Part shown: piece after piece, positions 1-7,775 of the stretch
How positions within the stretch are numbered: the stretch's first letter is position 1
Layout: each line of letters opens with the position of its first letter
NCBI GenBank assembly: GCA_900541985.1
Contig: UQLX01000002.1
Coordinates: 62,001 to 126,000, forward strand
Source: an uncultured Blautia sp.
GTDB lineage: Bacteria > Bacillota > Clostridia > Lachnospirales > Lachnospiraceae
Direction: 5' to 3'
DNA length: 64,000 nt
Translations under genes and position numbers: made by a program
The notes under the pieces: model-generated
Told to the model about the DNA's origin: nothing
The model's input: only the letters and a program-made list of their open reading frames with translations
The model's database searches: none

Positions 1-651
1 GGATTAAGCTATCGGATCATCGGAGGTATTCTTCTTATTGCACTGCCTTTGATGGCAATTTTTCTCATGATCGTAGTCCAGCCGGAGCAGAAACTGATCA
101 AAGACTATCAGCGAGACCGTATCATGGCTTTTCTTTATCCGGAAAACGAGGAATACAAGGACGATACGCAGCAGCAGGATAATTCTAAAATGGCCATTGC
201 TTCCGGAGAACTGACGGGTAAAAAGCTGTCCGGCAATGAAACGGCTTCTGTTAATGAGGGAAACTTTGTAGCTGAAAACCAGACAGACTTTATTTTTGCT
301 GTGGCAGGAGAGGAGCATGGATTTTTAGGCTGTACAGCGATTATCATTCTTCTGCTTCTGATCTCTCTGGAATGTATCCGTATGGGGCTGAGAGCCAAAG
401 ACCTTTCAGGTAAGATCATCTGCTGCGGAATGGGAAGTATTGTGTGTCTTCAGGGCTTTTTGAATATCTGTGTGGCCACCGGTATAGGTCCCAATACAGG
501 TACGCCGCTTCCTTTTGTAAGTTATGGTCTTACTTCCCTTGTCAGCCTTTACATTGGAATGGGACTTGTATTGAATGTAGGACTTCAGAGCAGCGCCTAC
601 AATAAAGAAATCCAAAAAACATTAGCAGATAAGAAAGAGGAATATCTATGA
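1..651 (+). CDS. FtsW/RodA/SpoVE family protein, C-terminal part
   Basis: Polytopic membrane glycosyltransferase of the SEDS family, which polymerises lipid II during elongation, division or sporulation. The reading frame is open from base 1, so the N-terminus lies outside the window. Visible are the family-typical stretch ENQTDFIFAVAGEEHGFLG, two hydrophobic segments, and the conserved PNTGTPLPFVSYG loop before the last membrane helix. The stop overlaps the start of the carboxypeptidase gene as ATGA, so the two genes are translationally coupled. FtsW, RodA and SpoVE cannot be told apart from this piece; a partner carboxypeptidase suggests elongation or spore cortex. Confidence 0.9.
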   Translation, partial: GLSYRIIGGILLIALPLMAIFLMIVVQPEQKLIKDYQRDRIMAFLYPENEEYKDDTQQQDNSKMAIASGELTGKKLSGNETASVNEGNFVAENQTDFIFAVAGEEHGFLGCTAIIILLLLISLECIRMGLRAKDLSGKIICCGMGSIVCLQGFLNICVATGIGPNTGTPLPFVSYGLTSLVSLYIGMGLVLNVGLQSSAYNKEIQKTLADKKEEYL

Positions 652-1721
652 AAAAAGAACAGCCATCGGCAGCCGCCCGCAGACGAAACGCTGTCCGTGC
701 AAGAAGATTGAAGCAGCGGCGCAGGAAAAAAATTCTCCGTGCAGTGCTTTTATCCCTGCTTATTCTTGCTGCACTGGCAGCACTTGGACTTCTCGGATTT
801 ATCATAAAAGACATACTTTTCAAAGAACCGGTACAGGCGTACAGTACGGCTGATTCATTTTCCGGTTCTCTGTATTCCGGTACAGAAGGCAGGGCAGAAC
901 CTTTTGCAGCGGATCTCTGCGTAGTAAGTGAGGACACTCTGATTGATTCTGTAAACCTGGAAGAAGATCAGGAAGGGCTTCTTCTGAATCTGAATGATAA
1001 GGAAGTGCTTTATTCCAAAGGCGCTTACACGAAAGTTTATCCTGCAAGTATCACAAAGATCATGACAGCCCTTCTGGCTTTTAAATATGGAAATATGGAG
1101 GATACGGTAACTATTACCGAAGAAAATATTACACTGGAGGAAGGTTCTCAGGTGATTGGTTTTCAAACCGGAGATCTGGTAACCATGGACGAGCTTGTGC
1201 ACGGACTTCTTGTCTATTCCGGAAATGATGCTGCCTCCGCCATTGCCACCCGTATCGGCGGTTCTACAGCAGGCTTTGTAGATATGATGAACAGCTATGC
1301 TGCTGAACTTGGGTGTACCGGAACTCACTTTACCAATCCTCACGGACTCCAGGACGAAAACCATTATACTACCCCCTACGATATCTATCTTATGCTGAAG
1401 GAAGCACTGAAGTATCCGGAGTTTACAGAAATCACGCAGTTGGGTTCCTACACGATTTCCTATAAAAGAAGTTGGGGAGAAGAAGTAAATACCGCCCTCC
1501 TGGCTACAGATCATTACCTTACCGGGGAAGCCAGCGCCCCAAAGGGAATTACTGTTCTTGGGGGAAAAACAGGAACTACCAGCGATGCCGGAAACTGTCT
1601 GGCTCTTCTTTCCCAGAATGCCTACGGTAAGCCCTATGTTTCCATCGTAATGGGTGCTTCTACCAAGGAACTTCTTTATCAGCAAATGAGTGCTCTGCTG
1701 GAAAATGCCAATATGGAATAA
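648..1721 (+). CDS. D-alanyl-D-alanine carboxypeptidase, DacF-like (peptidase S11)
   Basis: Low-molecular-weight penicillin-binding protein that trims the terminal D-Ala from peptidoglycan stem peptides outside the membrane. The 357-residue product has an Arg/Lys-rich cytoplasmic N-terminus, one hydrophobic anchor at about residues 31-53, then the S11 domain with all three active-site motifs: SITK (Ser134, Lys137), SGN (191-193) and KTG (307-309). The protein stops soon after the KTG box, so the C-terminal PBP5-like beta domain and amphipathic anchor seem absent and the N-terminal helix would be the anchor. It overlaps the upstream SEDS gene by 4 bases. Confidence 0.92.
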   Translation: MKKEQPSAAARRRNAVRARRLKQRRRKKILRAVLLSLLILAALAALGLLGFIIKDILFKEPVQAYSTADSFSGSLYSGTEGRAEPFAADLCVVSEDTLIDSVNLEEDQEGLLLNLNDKEVLYSKGAYTKVYPASITKIMTALLAFKYGNMEDTVTITEENITLEEGSQVIGFQTGDLVTMDELVHGLLVYSGNDAASAIATRIGGSTAGFVDMMNSYAAELGCTGTHFTNPHGLQDENHYTTPYDIYLMLKEALKYPEFTEITQLGSYTISYKRSWGEEVNTALLATDHYLTGEASAPKGITVLGGKTGTTSDAGNCLALLSQNAYGKPYVSIVMGASTKELLYQQMSALLENANME

Positions 1722-1737
1722 TTCTGATGATATGAAT

Positions 1738-1777
1738 AAAAACTGTTTTGCTTTTCGGCAGAACAGTTTTTATTTTT
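1738..1777 (+). terminator. Rho-independent terminator after the carboxypeptidase gene
   Basis: A 14-bp stem (1738-1751 with 1758-1771, one mismatch) and 6-base loop are followed by a T-rich run. It ends the SEDS-carboxypeptidase unit. Confidence 0.85.
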
Positions 1778-1795
1778 ATAATCAAAATATTTGAA

Positions 1796-1824
1796 TTGAC
1801 AAATATCTCCATCCGTATTATGAT
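1796..1824 (+). promoter_or_regulatory. SigA-type promoter for degV
   Basis: TTGACA (1796-1801), a 17-base spacer and TATGAT (1819-1824). This is a near-consensus vegetative promoter about 65 bases ahead of the degV start. Confidence 0.8.
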
Positions 1825-1831
1825 AGTTTCA

Positions 1832-1858
1832 ATGATATAGTATTTAAAACTATATCAT
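1832..1858 (+). promoter_or_regulatory. perfect inverted repeat in the degV leader (possible operator)
   Basis: ATGATATAGT and ACTATATCAT are perfect 10-base arms around a 7-base AT-only centre, starting 8 bases after the -10 box. The position fits an operator bound just downstream of the start site, or an mRNA hairpin ahead of the ribosome binding site. No regulator gene is adjacent. Confidence 0.5.
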
Positions 1859-1887
1859 AAATTATAGAATACTAAATGGAGAAAAAT

Positions 1888-2718
1888 ATGAACGTTAAAA
1901 TTATCACAGATTCCGCTTCCAATATGCTTGCTCTGGATGGAGTACCCTTTGCATCGGTTCCTTTAAGAATTGTCACTGATCAAAAAGAATATATAGATCA
2001 TACAGAACTGGATGTTCAGCAGATGGTTCAGGAGCTTCATTCTTATTCCGGCAGATCTCAGACTGCATGTCCGGGAATGGGTGACTGGCTTCAGGCATTT
2101 GAAGATTATGAAAGAATCTTTTGTGTTACCATTATCAGCCGTCTTTCCGGGAGCTATAATGCGGCAATGGCAGCCAAAAGAGAGTATGAAGAATCTCATC
2201 CCGGCAGAAAGGTGTTTGTCCTGGATTCCTATTCTGCCGGTCCGGAAATGAAGCTTCTTCTGAATGAACTGAAAGAGATGGTGCTGGAAGGAAAAGATTT
2301 CGATACAATCTGCAGGGAGATCCAGGAATACAAAAACCAGCATACTTCTCTGGTATTTTCTCTCCAGTCCCTCCGAAATCTGGCAAATAACGGACGAGTC
2401 AGCCCAGCTGCTGCAAAGATCTGTGGTATCGTTGGAATACGAGTAGTAGGAGATGTCAATGAAGAAGGACTTCATCCTACTGATAAATGCAGAGGTGAGA
2501 AAAAAGCCATTTCAGAACTTTTACGCAATATGAAACGTCTGGGCTATCATGGAAAAAGAGTGCTGATTGATCACTGTTATAATGAAAATGGAGCCATGCA
2601 GCTTAAAGATCTGATTCAGAAAGAATACCCTCAGGCAGAAATTTCTGTTAATAAAACCCGCGGACTTTGCAGCTTTTATGCTGAAAAGGGCGGGCTTATG
2701 GTAGGATTTGAAAGATAA
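1888..2718 (+). CDS. DegV family fatty-acid-binding protein
   Basis: DegV/FakB proteins bind a fatty acid and present it to the kinase FakA so that exogenous fatty acids enter phospholipids. The 276-residue sequence opens with the TDSAS motif and has the family blocks SQTACPG and ISRLSGSYNAA, plus LANNGRVS near residue 165. An ATG at 1876 is also in frame, but GGAG at 1878-1881 lies six bases before the ATG at 1888, which gives the usual short N-terminus. It is a single gene with its own promoter; the ligand is not predictable. Confidence 0.88.
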   Translation: MNVKIITDSASNMLALDGVPFASVPLRIVTDQKEYIDHTELDVQQMVQELHSYSGRSQTACPGMGDWLQAFEDYERIFCVTIISRLSGSYNAAMAAKREYEESHPGRKVFVLDSYSAGPEMKLLLNELKEMVLEGKDFDTICREIQEYKNQHTSLVFSLQSLRNLANNGRVSPAAAKICGIVGIRVVGDVNEEGLHPTDKCRGEKKAISELLRNMKRLGYHGKRVLIDHCYNENGAMQLKDLIQKEYPQAEISVNKTRGLCSFYAEKGGLMVGFER

Positions 2719-2794
2719 ATAGCAGGAATAAGACCGATATCACAGGCGCTTTGCGGAGACATATAATTCCCAAAAGCTCCGGCAAGCGTATCTT

Positions 2795-3010
2795 GTGATT
2801 CTTACAGCTGTAGATCTTTTACAGACAGTCCCTGTTCTGGCTATTATGGGACTTCTTATGACAGTATTTGGAGCAAATTCTGTTACAGTGATCATCGCCA
2901 TGGTTCTTTATCTCCTTTTACCGGTAGTCAGAAATACCAATACCGGATTAAAAAGTGTGGCGCCTGTCCTGAAAGAAACCGCCGATGCCATGGGGATGAA
3001 CCGTATCCAG
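2795..3010 (+). pseudogene. fragment of an OpuCB/ProW-type osmolyte ABC permease
   Basis: About 70 codons resemble the middle of glycine betaine/carnitine/choline permeases: LLQTVPVLAIMG, then LLLPVVRNTNTGLKSV and LKETADAMGMNR, the coupling-helix region. Both ends are missing. The fragment breaks off just after AMGMNR, where a GH95-like frame begins in a different phase. It has no proper ribosome binding site and is a relic. Confidence 0.75.
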
Positions 3011-3011
3011 A

Positions 3012-3359
3012 AGCTACGGATATACAGCCGGAGTAAATGAAATGCTGCTGCAAAGCCAGCTTGGATATGTTCAGTTCCTTCCGGCGCTGCCGAAACAGTG
3101 GGAAACCGGATATGTCAGAGGAATTGTTGCTCGCGGTAATTTTGTCATTGATATGGAATGGACCAACGGGACAGCAGACTCCTTTACCATAGCTTCACGG
3201 AACGGCGGAACATTTACCGGGGAATACAAAAATCTGGCTGCCTACAAAGTAACCGACTCTCTTGGCAGACCCGTCTCTGTCGAGATCTGTGGCAATGACA
3301 GGATTTCTTTTGCCTCCGAACCGGGAGCAATTTATCATATCCAGAAGGCCAAGCACTAA
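3012..3359 (+). pseudogene. C-terminal fragment of a GH95-type alpha-L-fucosidase
   Basis: The frame reads TAGVNEMLLQS, then QFLPALPKQW, then ARGNFVIDMEW, which is the conserved end of the catalytic domain and the C-terminal beta domain of family 95 glycoside hydrolases (usually over 700 residues). The first ORF start is at 3042, but similarity extends upstream to about 3012, so this is the tail of a larger gene fused by deletion to the OpuCB fragment. It suggests the ancestor could use fucosylated glycans. Confidence 0.75.
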
Positions 3360-3463
3360 AAAGTATGAAAATTCTAAGAATATGTATAAACATATACAAT
3401 TCTATAAGGATGAAGTAGAGAGAATCTTTTTATTAATAATCAACAAATTTTACAAAAATAGGG

Positions 3464-3492
3464 TTGTATTTTTTCTACAAATGCACTATAAT
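3464..3492 (+). promoter_or_regulatory. SigA-type promoter for the P-loop protein gene
   Basis: TTGTAT (3464-3469), a 17-base spacer and TATAAT (3487-3492), followed by an AT-rich leader of about 65 bases. Confidence 0.7.
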
Positions 3493-3558
3493 TGAAACAT
3501 ATTAATTAAGCATTTTGTTAAAAATTAATATTATATTGTGTCTAAGGAGGAAAACAGG

Positions 3559-3978
3559 ATGGTTGAACTGATCGTAGGAAAGAAAGGCAAGGGTAAAACA
3601 AAAGTACTGTTAGACAAAGTGAACGGCGCAATTAAAGACGCAAATGGCAGCATTGTTTACTTAGACAAAAGCACGAAACACATGTATGAACTGAATAATA
3701 AAGTTCGTCTGATCGATGTTTCTGTATATCCTATTAAAAATGCGGATGAGTTTGTTGGATTTGTTTGTGGTATCATTTCTCAGGATCACGACCTTGAGCA
3801 GATTTATCTGGACAGCTTCCTGACTACAGCGAAACTGGAAGGGCTGGATGCAACTGCTACACTGGAACAGCTGGATGAGATCGGAGAAAAATTCGGCATT
3901 TCCTTTATCATCAGTATGTCTCTTGACAAAGAAGAAGTTCCGGCAGAGTTCCAGGATAAAATCGGAACTGCATTATAA
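3559..3978 (+). CDS. small P-loop ATP-binding protein, unknown function
   Basis: Compact 139-residue protein with an N-terminal Walker A motif at residues 7-14 (GKKGKGKT). Related proteins in Clostridia are often labelled 'ATP-binding' or, misleadingly, PilT-like; no motility genes are near. The start chosen is the ATG with AAGGAGG eight bases upstream, not the GTG 21 bases earlier. It has its own promoter and terminator and is intact although its neighbours on both sides are wreckage, which suggests it is under selection. The cellular role is unknown. Confidence 0.75.
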   Translation: MVELIVGKKGKGKTKVLLDKVNGAIKDANGSIVYLDKSTKHMYELNNKVRLIDVSVYPIKNADEFVGFVCGIISQDHDLEQIYLDSFLTTAKLEGLDATATLEQLDEIGEKFGISFIISMSLDKEEVPAEFQDKIGTAL

Positions 3979-4016
3979 TCCGGGTATAAAGCAGACAACT
4001 ACATAAAGAAAAAGCA

Positions 4017-4049
4017 GGGAACTTTGTAAAAAACAGAGTTCCCTTTTTT
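4017..4049 (+). terminator. Rho-independent terminator after the P-loop gene
   Basis: An 11-bp stem (4017-4027 with 4033-4043, one mismatch), 5-base loop and six T residues. Confidence 0.85.
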
Positions 4050-4293
4050 AATTTACAAGCGTAAAAGCCAACCGCCCGGAAGCCTCAAGATACATGGAAT
4101 TTACCATATTCTGGGCGCTGTTGTTCAGACGGTCGATCAATTCCATGATAATGACCCGGCAAACGCTGGTACTGTTCCATATGGTATCTAAAAAGCTGGT
4201 TCGACTGATCGCCACGAGAGAAGCATCTTCTAATGCAATGGCAGTATTCGGATATGTGGTATTTGAAAGAATACCCATCTCCCCAAAATATTG
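4048..4293 (-). pseudogene. fragment of a Crp/Fnr family regulator
   Basis: The minus-strand frame begins with YFGEMGILSNT and continues AIALEDASLVAI, which matches the end of a cyclic-nucleotide-binding-like domain, and then a helix resembling the dimer helix. Upstream the frame hits stops, and the DNA-binding helix-turn-helix is absent downstream. Both ends are lost. It overlaps the terminator of the convergent gene. It may once have regulated the molybdate or osmolyte genes beside it; that is a guess. Confidence 0.65.
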
Positions 4294-4312
4294 CAGTGGT
4301 CATTAGACAGAA

Positions 4313-4426
4313 CTGACTGGAGAAAGCTGTATCCTGCTGCTTTTATCAGCCGCAGCTTTATTTGTTTCAGATAGGGTTACCAGGGCGGACAGGAGGAAAA
4401 ACCGTTATGCCCGGGAACAAAGATAA
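4313..4426 (+). pseudogene. C-terminal tail of an ABC transporter permease (ModB-like)
   Basis: A short frame of about 37 codons reads as one hydrophobic helix (ILLLLSAAALFV) followed by a basic tail ending at 4426. It overlaps the start of the ATPase gene by 20 bases, as modB and modC genes often do. The rest of the permease is missing. Confidence 0.5.
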
Positions 4427-5006
4427 AAATATGGAACATCCCGTATTGCTGGAGGCATGTGATCTGAGTCTCCAAAGAGGATCGTTTCATCTGAAGGATA
4501 TTTTTTTTCAGGTTTATTCCAATGAAATACTGGCTATCATCGGAAAAAATGGTGCCGGTAAAACTCTTTTGCTGGAGAGCATAGCCGGGTTTCAGCATAT
4601 CAGTCAGGGAACGCTTCTGTTTGAAGGCATCAGCCTGAACGAGCTTCCGCTGCATCAGAGGAAAATAGGTTATCTTTATCAGGACTATTGCCTTTTTCCT
4701 CATATGTCAGCAAAAGAAAACATTGCCTATGGCTTAAAGTGTAAAAAGGTTCCCAATCTTCTTGATGAGCCTTTTTCAGCCCTGGATCCTGTCACCAAGT
4801 ACAAAATGCATGAATTGATTCTCAAAATCCACAGGGATTTCTCCTGCACAGTTGTGTTTGTTACACATGATTTTCAGGAGGCAGAAAAGCAGGCTGACAG
4901 AATCGGAATATTGTACCATGGACATTTGCGCGGAATTGTACAAAGTGATAAACTATTTGTATCAGAATGGGATTCTGATATTCGGAAATTTCTTGGAAAG
5001 GAATAA
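4407..5006 (+). pseudogene. ModC-like ABC ATPase lacking the ABC signature region
   Basis: ATPase subunit of a molybdate-type importer. Present are Walker A (GKNGAGKT, residues 46-53), Q-loop (Gln92), Walker B with D-loop (LLDEPFSALD, 118-127) and the H-loop His154. The sequence jumps from YGLKCKKVPN directly to LLDEPFSALD, so roughly 65 residues, including the LSGGQ signature and helical subdomain, are missing in frame at about base 4758. ABC ATPases need that motif to hydrolyse ATP in the dimer, so this copy is very probably inactive. ATG 4407 with AGGAGG upstream is chosen over the TTG at 4362, which lies in the permease tail. Confidence 0.75.
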
Positions 5007-5014
5007 ATGATCGT

Positions 5015-5767
5015 ATGACAAAAGAACAGTTTTATCTCACATTAAAGGAACGTTTCCAGTCCTTACTCCAGGCAGAACAGATTGAAAACGAAACGCTGTC
5101 GGTAGCCTGTCGTGCGCTGACTCCGGAGGAAGCCATTGGAAATACAGAACGCAGGGATTTTCCTATCCTTACCGGAAAGGATGTCATGATCCAGGCAGAA
5201 TACAAGGGAGCCAAAGGGCAGGCTTTTACCGACGCTCCTGCCACATATACAGGAACACTGAAGGATATCCTTAAGATGGATATTTTATCCAATCCTCACG
5301 AAAGAAGTATTTTTATTGCGGCTGTAAATGCGGTCATGGCATTTATGGAAAAATGCAAAGGAACCGTTCACTGCCGTAAGGAGGGACCGGAACAATGTGC
5401 TCAGGATATGCAGCATTATCTGGAGACCCACTATCCGGAAGTACGAAAGATTGCCCTTATCGGTTATCAGCCGGCTCTTCTGGAAATGCTTTCTAAAAGT
5501 AAATATGAAGTACGTGTATTAGATTTAAATCCTGCTAACACAGGACAGGTTCGTTATGGTATACTGGTAGAAGATGGAGCAAAGGCAAAAACCGAAATCA
5601 TAAACGATTATGCTGATCTGATCCTCTGCACCGGAAGTACTGTCTGTAACGGATCCATTGTGGATTATATAGATACTCCTCAGCAGGTTTTGTTTTTCGG
5701 AACAAGCGCTGCAGGCGCAGCTGCTTTGATGGGCTTAAAAAGAGTCTGCTTTGCCCACCTGTATTAA
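5015..5767 (+). CDS. DUF364 (Rossmann-like) domain protein
   Basis: 250 residues with a DUF4213-like N-terminal half and a C-terminal DUF364 Rossmann-like half (KIALIGYQPALLEML near residue 148, later DLILCTGSTVCNGSI). DUF364 proteins are proposed to chelate metals and commonly sit beside molybdate/tungstate transport genes, as here. It starts 8 bases after the ModC relic and looks full length, so it may be the only intact member of this cluster. Function unproven. Confidence 0.75.
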   Translation: MTKEQFYLTLKERFQSLLQAEQIENETLSVACRALTPEEAIGNTERRDFPILTGKDVMIQAEYKGAKGQAFTDAPATYTGTLKDILKMDILSNPHERSIFIAAVNAVMAFMEKCKGTVHCRKEGPEQCAQDMQHYLETHYPEVRKIALIGYQPALLEMLSKSKYEVRVLDLNPANTGQVRYGILVEDGAKAKTEIINDYADLILCTGSTVCNGSIVDYIDTPQQVLFFGTSAAGAAALMGLKRVCFAHLY

Positions 5768-5792
5768 AAAACAAAAGGAAAACCGATCAATT

Positions 5793-6548
5793 ATGGAAGA
5801 ATTAAAAAACAGCTGTAGTTCCAGCCTTGGAGCTGTAATTATCGCCTCTGGTATCAGTGACCGGAATGGAACGGATCAGGCTCTTTATGAAGTAAAGGGA
5901 ATGACTCTTGCCAAATATGTGACCGTCAATTTCCGGAGGGCCGGAATCAAGGATTTTGTTATAATCACAGGGGAGCAGAATGACCTTCTGAAAAAGGATT
6001 TAAAAGGATATGGAGTTACATTCTTACAGGCAAAAAAAACACGGAATCTGAAATGATGGATTCTGTTAAGCTCGGTCTGAAATATCTGGAAGAGCGATGC
6101 GATAAAGTATTCGTCTGCCCGGTTTATGTACCTTTTTTTTCAAAAAGAAACTATTCTGAAACTTTTGGAAAAAAATTCACCTGTGACGATTCCCTCTTAT
6201 CAGGGAAGAGGCGGGCATCCTGTTCTGCTTACACACAGGATTTTCAAAGATCTCTATGCTTATCGGGGGGAGATGGGGCTAAAGGGATTTATCCAATCTA
6301 TGGAACAGCCTCCGGAATATGTGGAAACAGACGATCCCGGAATCTCCTACAGTAAAGCATGGACAATGATCCATACAGCCGAAGAGGAGCTTGGACAGGA
6401 ATTAGTACGGCGGCAGCCCGGAGGAAAAAACGGAGGTACGGCAGAATTAACAGAGACCGGATGGGAACTGATAAAAAAATATGAGCAATTAGAAGCTTCC
6501 ATTGAAAAATTTGCAGCAAAGGAGTATCAGAGGATCTTTGGAAGATAA
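5793..6548 (+). pseudogene. frameshifted MobA-like nucleotidyltransferase fused to a ModE-like DNA-binding domain
   Basis: Three successive frames form one protein of about 250 residues. The first (from ATG 5793) is the start of a MobA-type nucleotidyltransferase (LGAVIIASGISDRNG, normally LAAGxSxRMG). The second carries MMDSVKLGLKYLEERCDKVFVCPV. The third ends with a winged-helix piece like the ModE/LysR N-terminus (SYSKAWTMIHTAEEELGQEL). The breaks lie in an A8 run near 6031-6038 and in the T8/A5 runs near 6130-6146. Such fusions would couple molybdenum cofactor chemistry with molybdate-responsive regulation. Sequencing error in homopolymers cannot be excluded. Confidence 0.75.
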
Positions 6549-6587
6549 ACGATCGGATACCTGATAAATAAAAAGGAAGACACATAT

Positions 6588-6911
6588 ATGTATCCATTAT
6601 GGGAAGCATTAAACAACGCAAAAAAATACAGATGGGTAGAGTTATCTCATTCCATGAATAACGACAGCCCTTACTGGGCCGGAATCCCGGAGGGAAACAT
6701 AGAGCTGGCACAAACATGCTTTGACTGGGGAAATCCCATGCTGGAGTGTCAGATCCAGACATTTAAGTTTCCGGGACAGTTTGGAACCCTTATCCGGAAC
6801 GGGAGAGGATGGAAGCGAAAACTTCCCCGGCTGGCTCTGTTGCCAGAGTGTGGACCATTACAGAGTAGATATGATAGAATAGAGAAATATTTTATTGAAA
6901 TACCTGCATAA
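6588..6911 (+). pseudogene. truncated cyclase family protein (kynurenine formamidase-like)
   Basis: The first 67 residues match the N-terminus of metal-dependent cyclase/kynurenine formamidase-fold enzymes (VELSHSMNNDSPYWAGIPEG, then FKFPGQFGT). The family then has a metal-binding HIDFPGHF motif; here the sequence changes abruptly to LIRNGRGWKRK, so the catalytic core is lost. A normal protein is over 200 residues. The new tail matches nothing I recognise. Confidence 0.7.
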
Positions 6912-6923
6912 TGGTAGTATAAT
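6895..6923 (+). promoter_or_regulatory. SigA-type promoter of the folate operon
   Basis: TTGAAA (6895-6900), a 17-base spacer and TATAAT (6918-6923), about 28 bases before the THF riboswitch. It overlaps the last codons of the cyclase remnant. Confidence 0.75.
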
Positions 6924-6950
6924 TATGCCAGATAAATAATATGCAAAATA

Positions 6951-7040
6951 GGATTCCATGCGTTAAGTGTTCCGTGGATGGGGAGTTGCCACAGAAACGA
7001 AAAGTCCGTCTTACGATATGGGATTCGCACCCGTTGCAAC
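6951..7040 (+). promoter_or_regulatory. THF (tetrahydrofolate) riboswitch
   Basis: The region holds the signature blocks of the tetrahydrofolate aptamer: GCGTTAAGTG (6959-6968), GGGGAGTTGCC (6980-6990), ACGAAA (6997-7002) and a 3' block with CACCCGTTGCAAC. P1 can form between 6951-6959 and 7018-7026, allowing G-U pairs. It lies upstream of a folate operon, as known THF riboswitches do, and should lower expression when reduced folates are plentiful. Confidence 0.85.
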
Positions 7041-7111
7041 ACACAGATGCCATACATCTCGATTGTGAAGGGATATAAGAATTATTATTTATTCCAGATG
7101 CTCATTCACAT

Positions 7112-7191
7112 CGGGATGTTTTTTGTGTACCTGAATTTATTTTCATGCATTTCTCTGCATCATAAATCCATACCAGAATACTCACATCCCG
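7112..7191 (+). promoter_or_regulatory. long hairpin between the THF aptamer and folE
   Basis: CGGGATGT (7112-7119) and ACATCCCG (7184-7191) are perfect inverted 8-mers enclosing a smaller ATGCA/TGCAT hairpin. A T6 run follows the first arm. The 3' arm ends 10 bases before the folE ribosome binding site (AAGGAGG, 7202-7208). This is a plausible expression platform for the riboswitch, but the switching mechanism is not clear. Confidence 0.4.
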
Positions 7192-7217
7192 AAATAATTT
7201 TAAGGAGGTAACTGAGT

Positions 7218-7772
7218 ATGATGGATCATGAAAAAATCAAACAGGGCGTACGGCTGATGCTGGAAGGCATTGGGGAAGACATCAGCCGGGAGGGTCTTCT
7301 GGAAACGCCTGACCGTATTGCACGTATGTGCGAACAGATTTACGGAGGGCTTTATGAGGATCCCGCTGTCCATCTGAACAAACAATTCCAGGCTGTCAAC
7401 AATAATATTGTCATTGAAAAAGACATCACCTTTTATTCTGTCTGTGAACATCATCTGCTCCCCTTTTATGGAAAGGCACATGTAGCCTATATTCCGGACA
7501 GCAAAGTAGCCGGTCTCAGCAAGCTTGCCCGAACGGTAGAGATTTTTGCCAGAAGACCGCAGATCCAGGAAAATATGACAGCCCAGATCGCAGATGCGCT
7601 GGAAAAACATCTGAAACCAAAGGGTGTTATGGTTATGATCGAGGCGGAGCATATGTGTATGACTATGCGCGGAGTACAGAAGCCCGGAAGCAAAACAGTG
7701 ACCACGATTGTAAGGGGCGTTTTTGCTGAGGATCTTTCTTTGCAGCAGACATTTCTGCAGATGGTAAAATAA
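7218..7772 (+). CDS. folE: GTP cyclohydrolase I (FolE)
   Basis: Converts GTP to 7,8-dihydroneopterin triphosphate, the first step of folate synthesis. The 184-residue protein shows the zinc and active-site residues CEHH (Cys76, His78, His79), the GLSKLAR motif near residue 99 and Cys147 in [19 protein letters not shown] sits nine bases before the ATG. It is the first gene of a four-gene folate operon controlled by the THF riboswitch. Confidence 0.97.
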   Translation: MMDHEKIKQGVRLMLEGIGEDISREGLLETPDRIARMCEQIYGGLYEDPAVHLNKQFQAVNNNIVIEKDITFYSVCEHHLLPFYGKAHVAYIPDSKVAGLSKLARTVEIFARRPQIQENMTAQIADALEKHLKPKGVMVMIEAEHMCMTMRGVQKPGSKTVTTIVRGVFAEDLSLQQTFLQMVK

Positions 7773-7775
7773 GTT

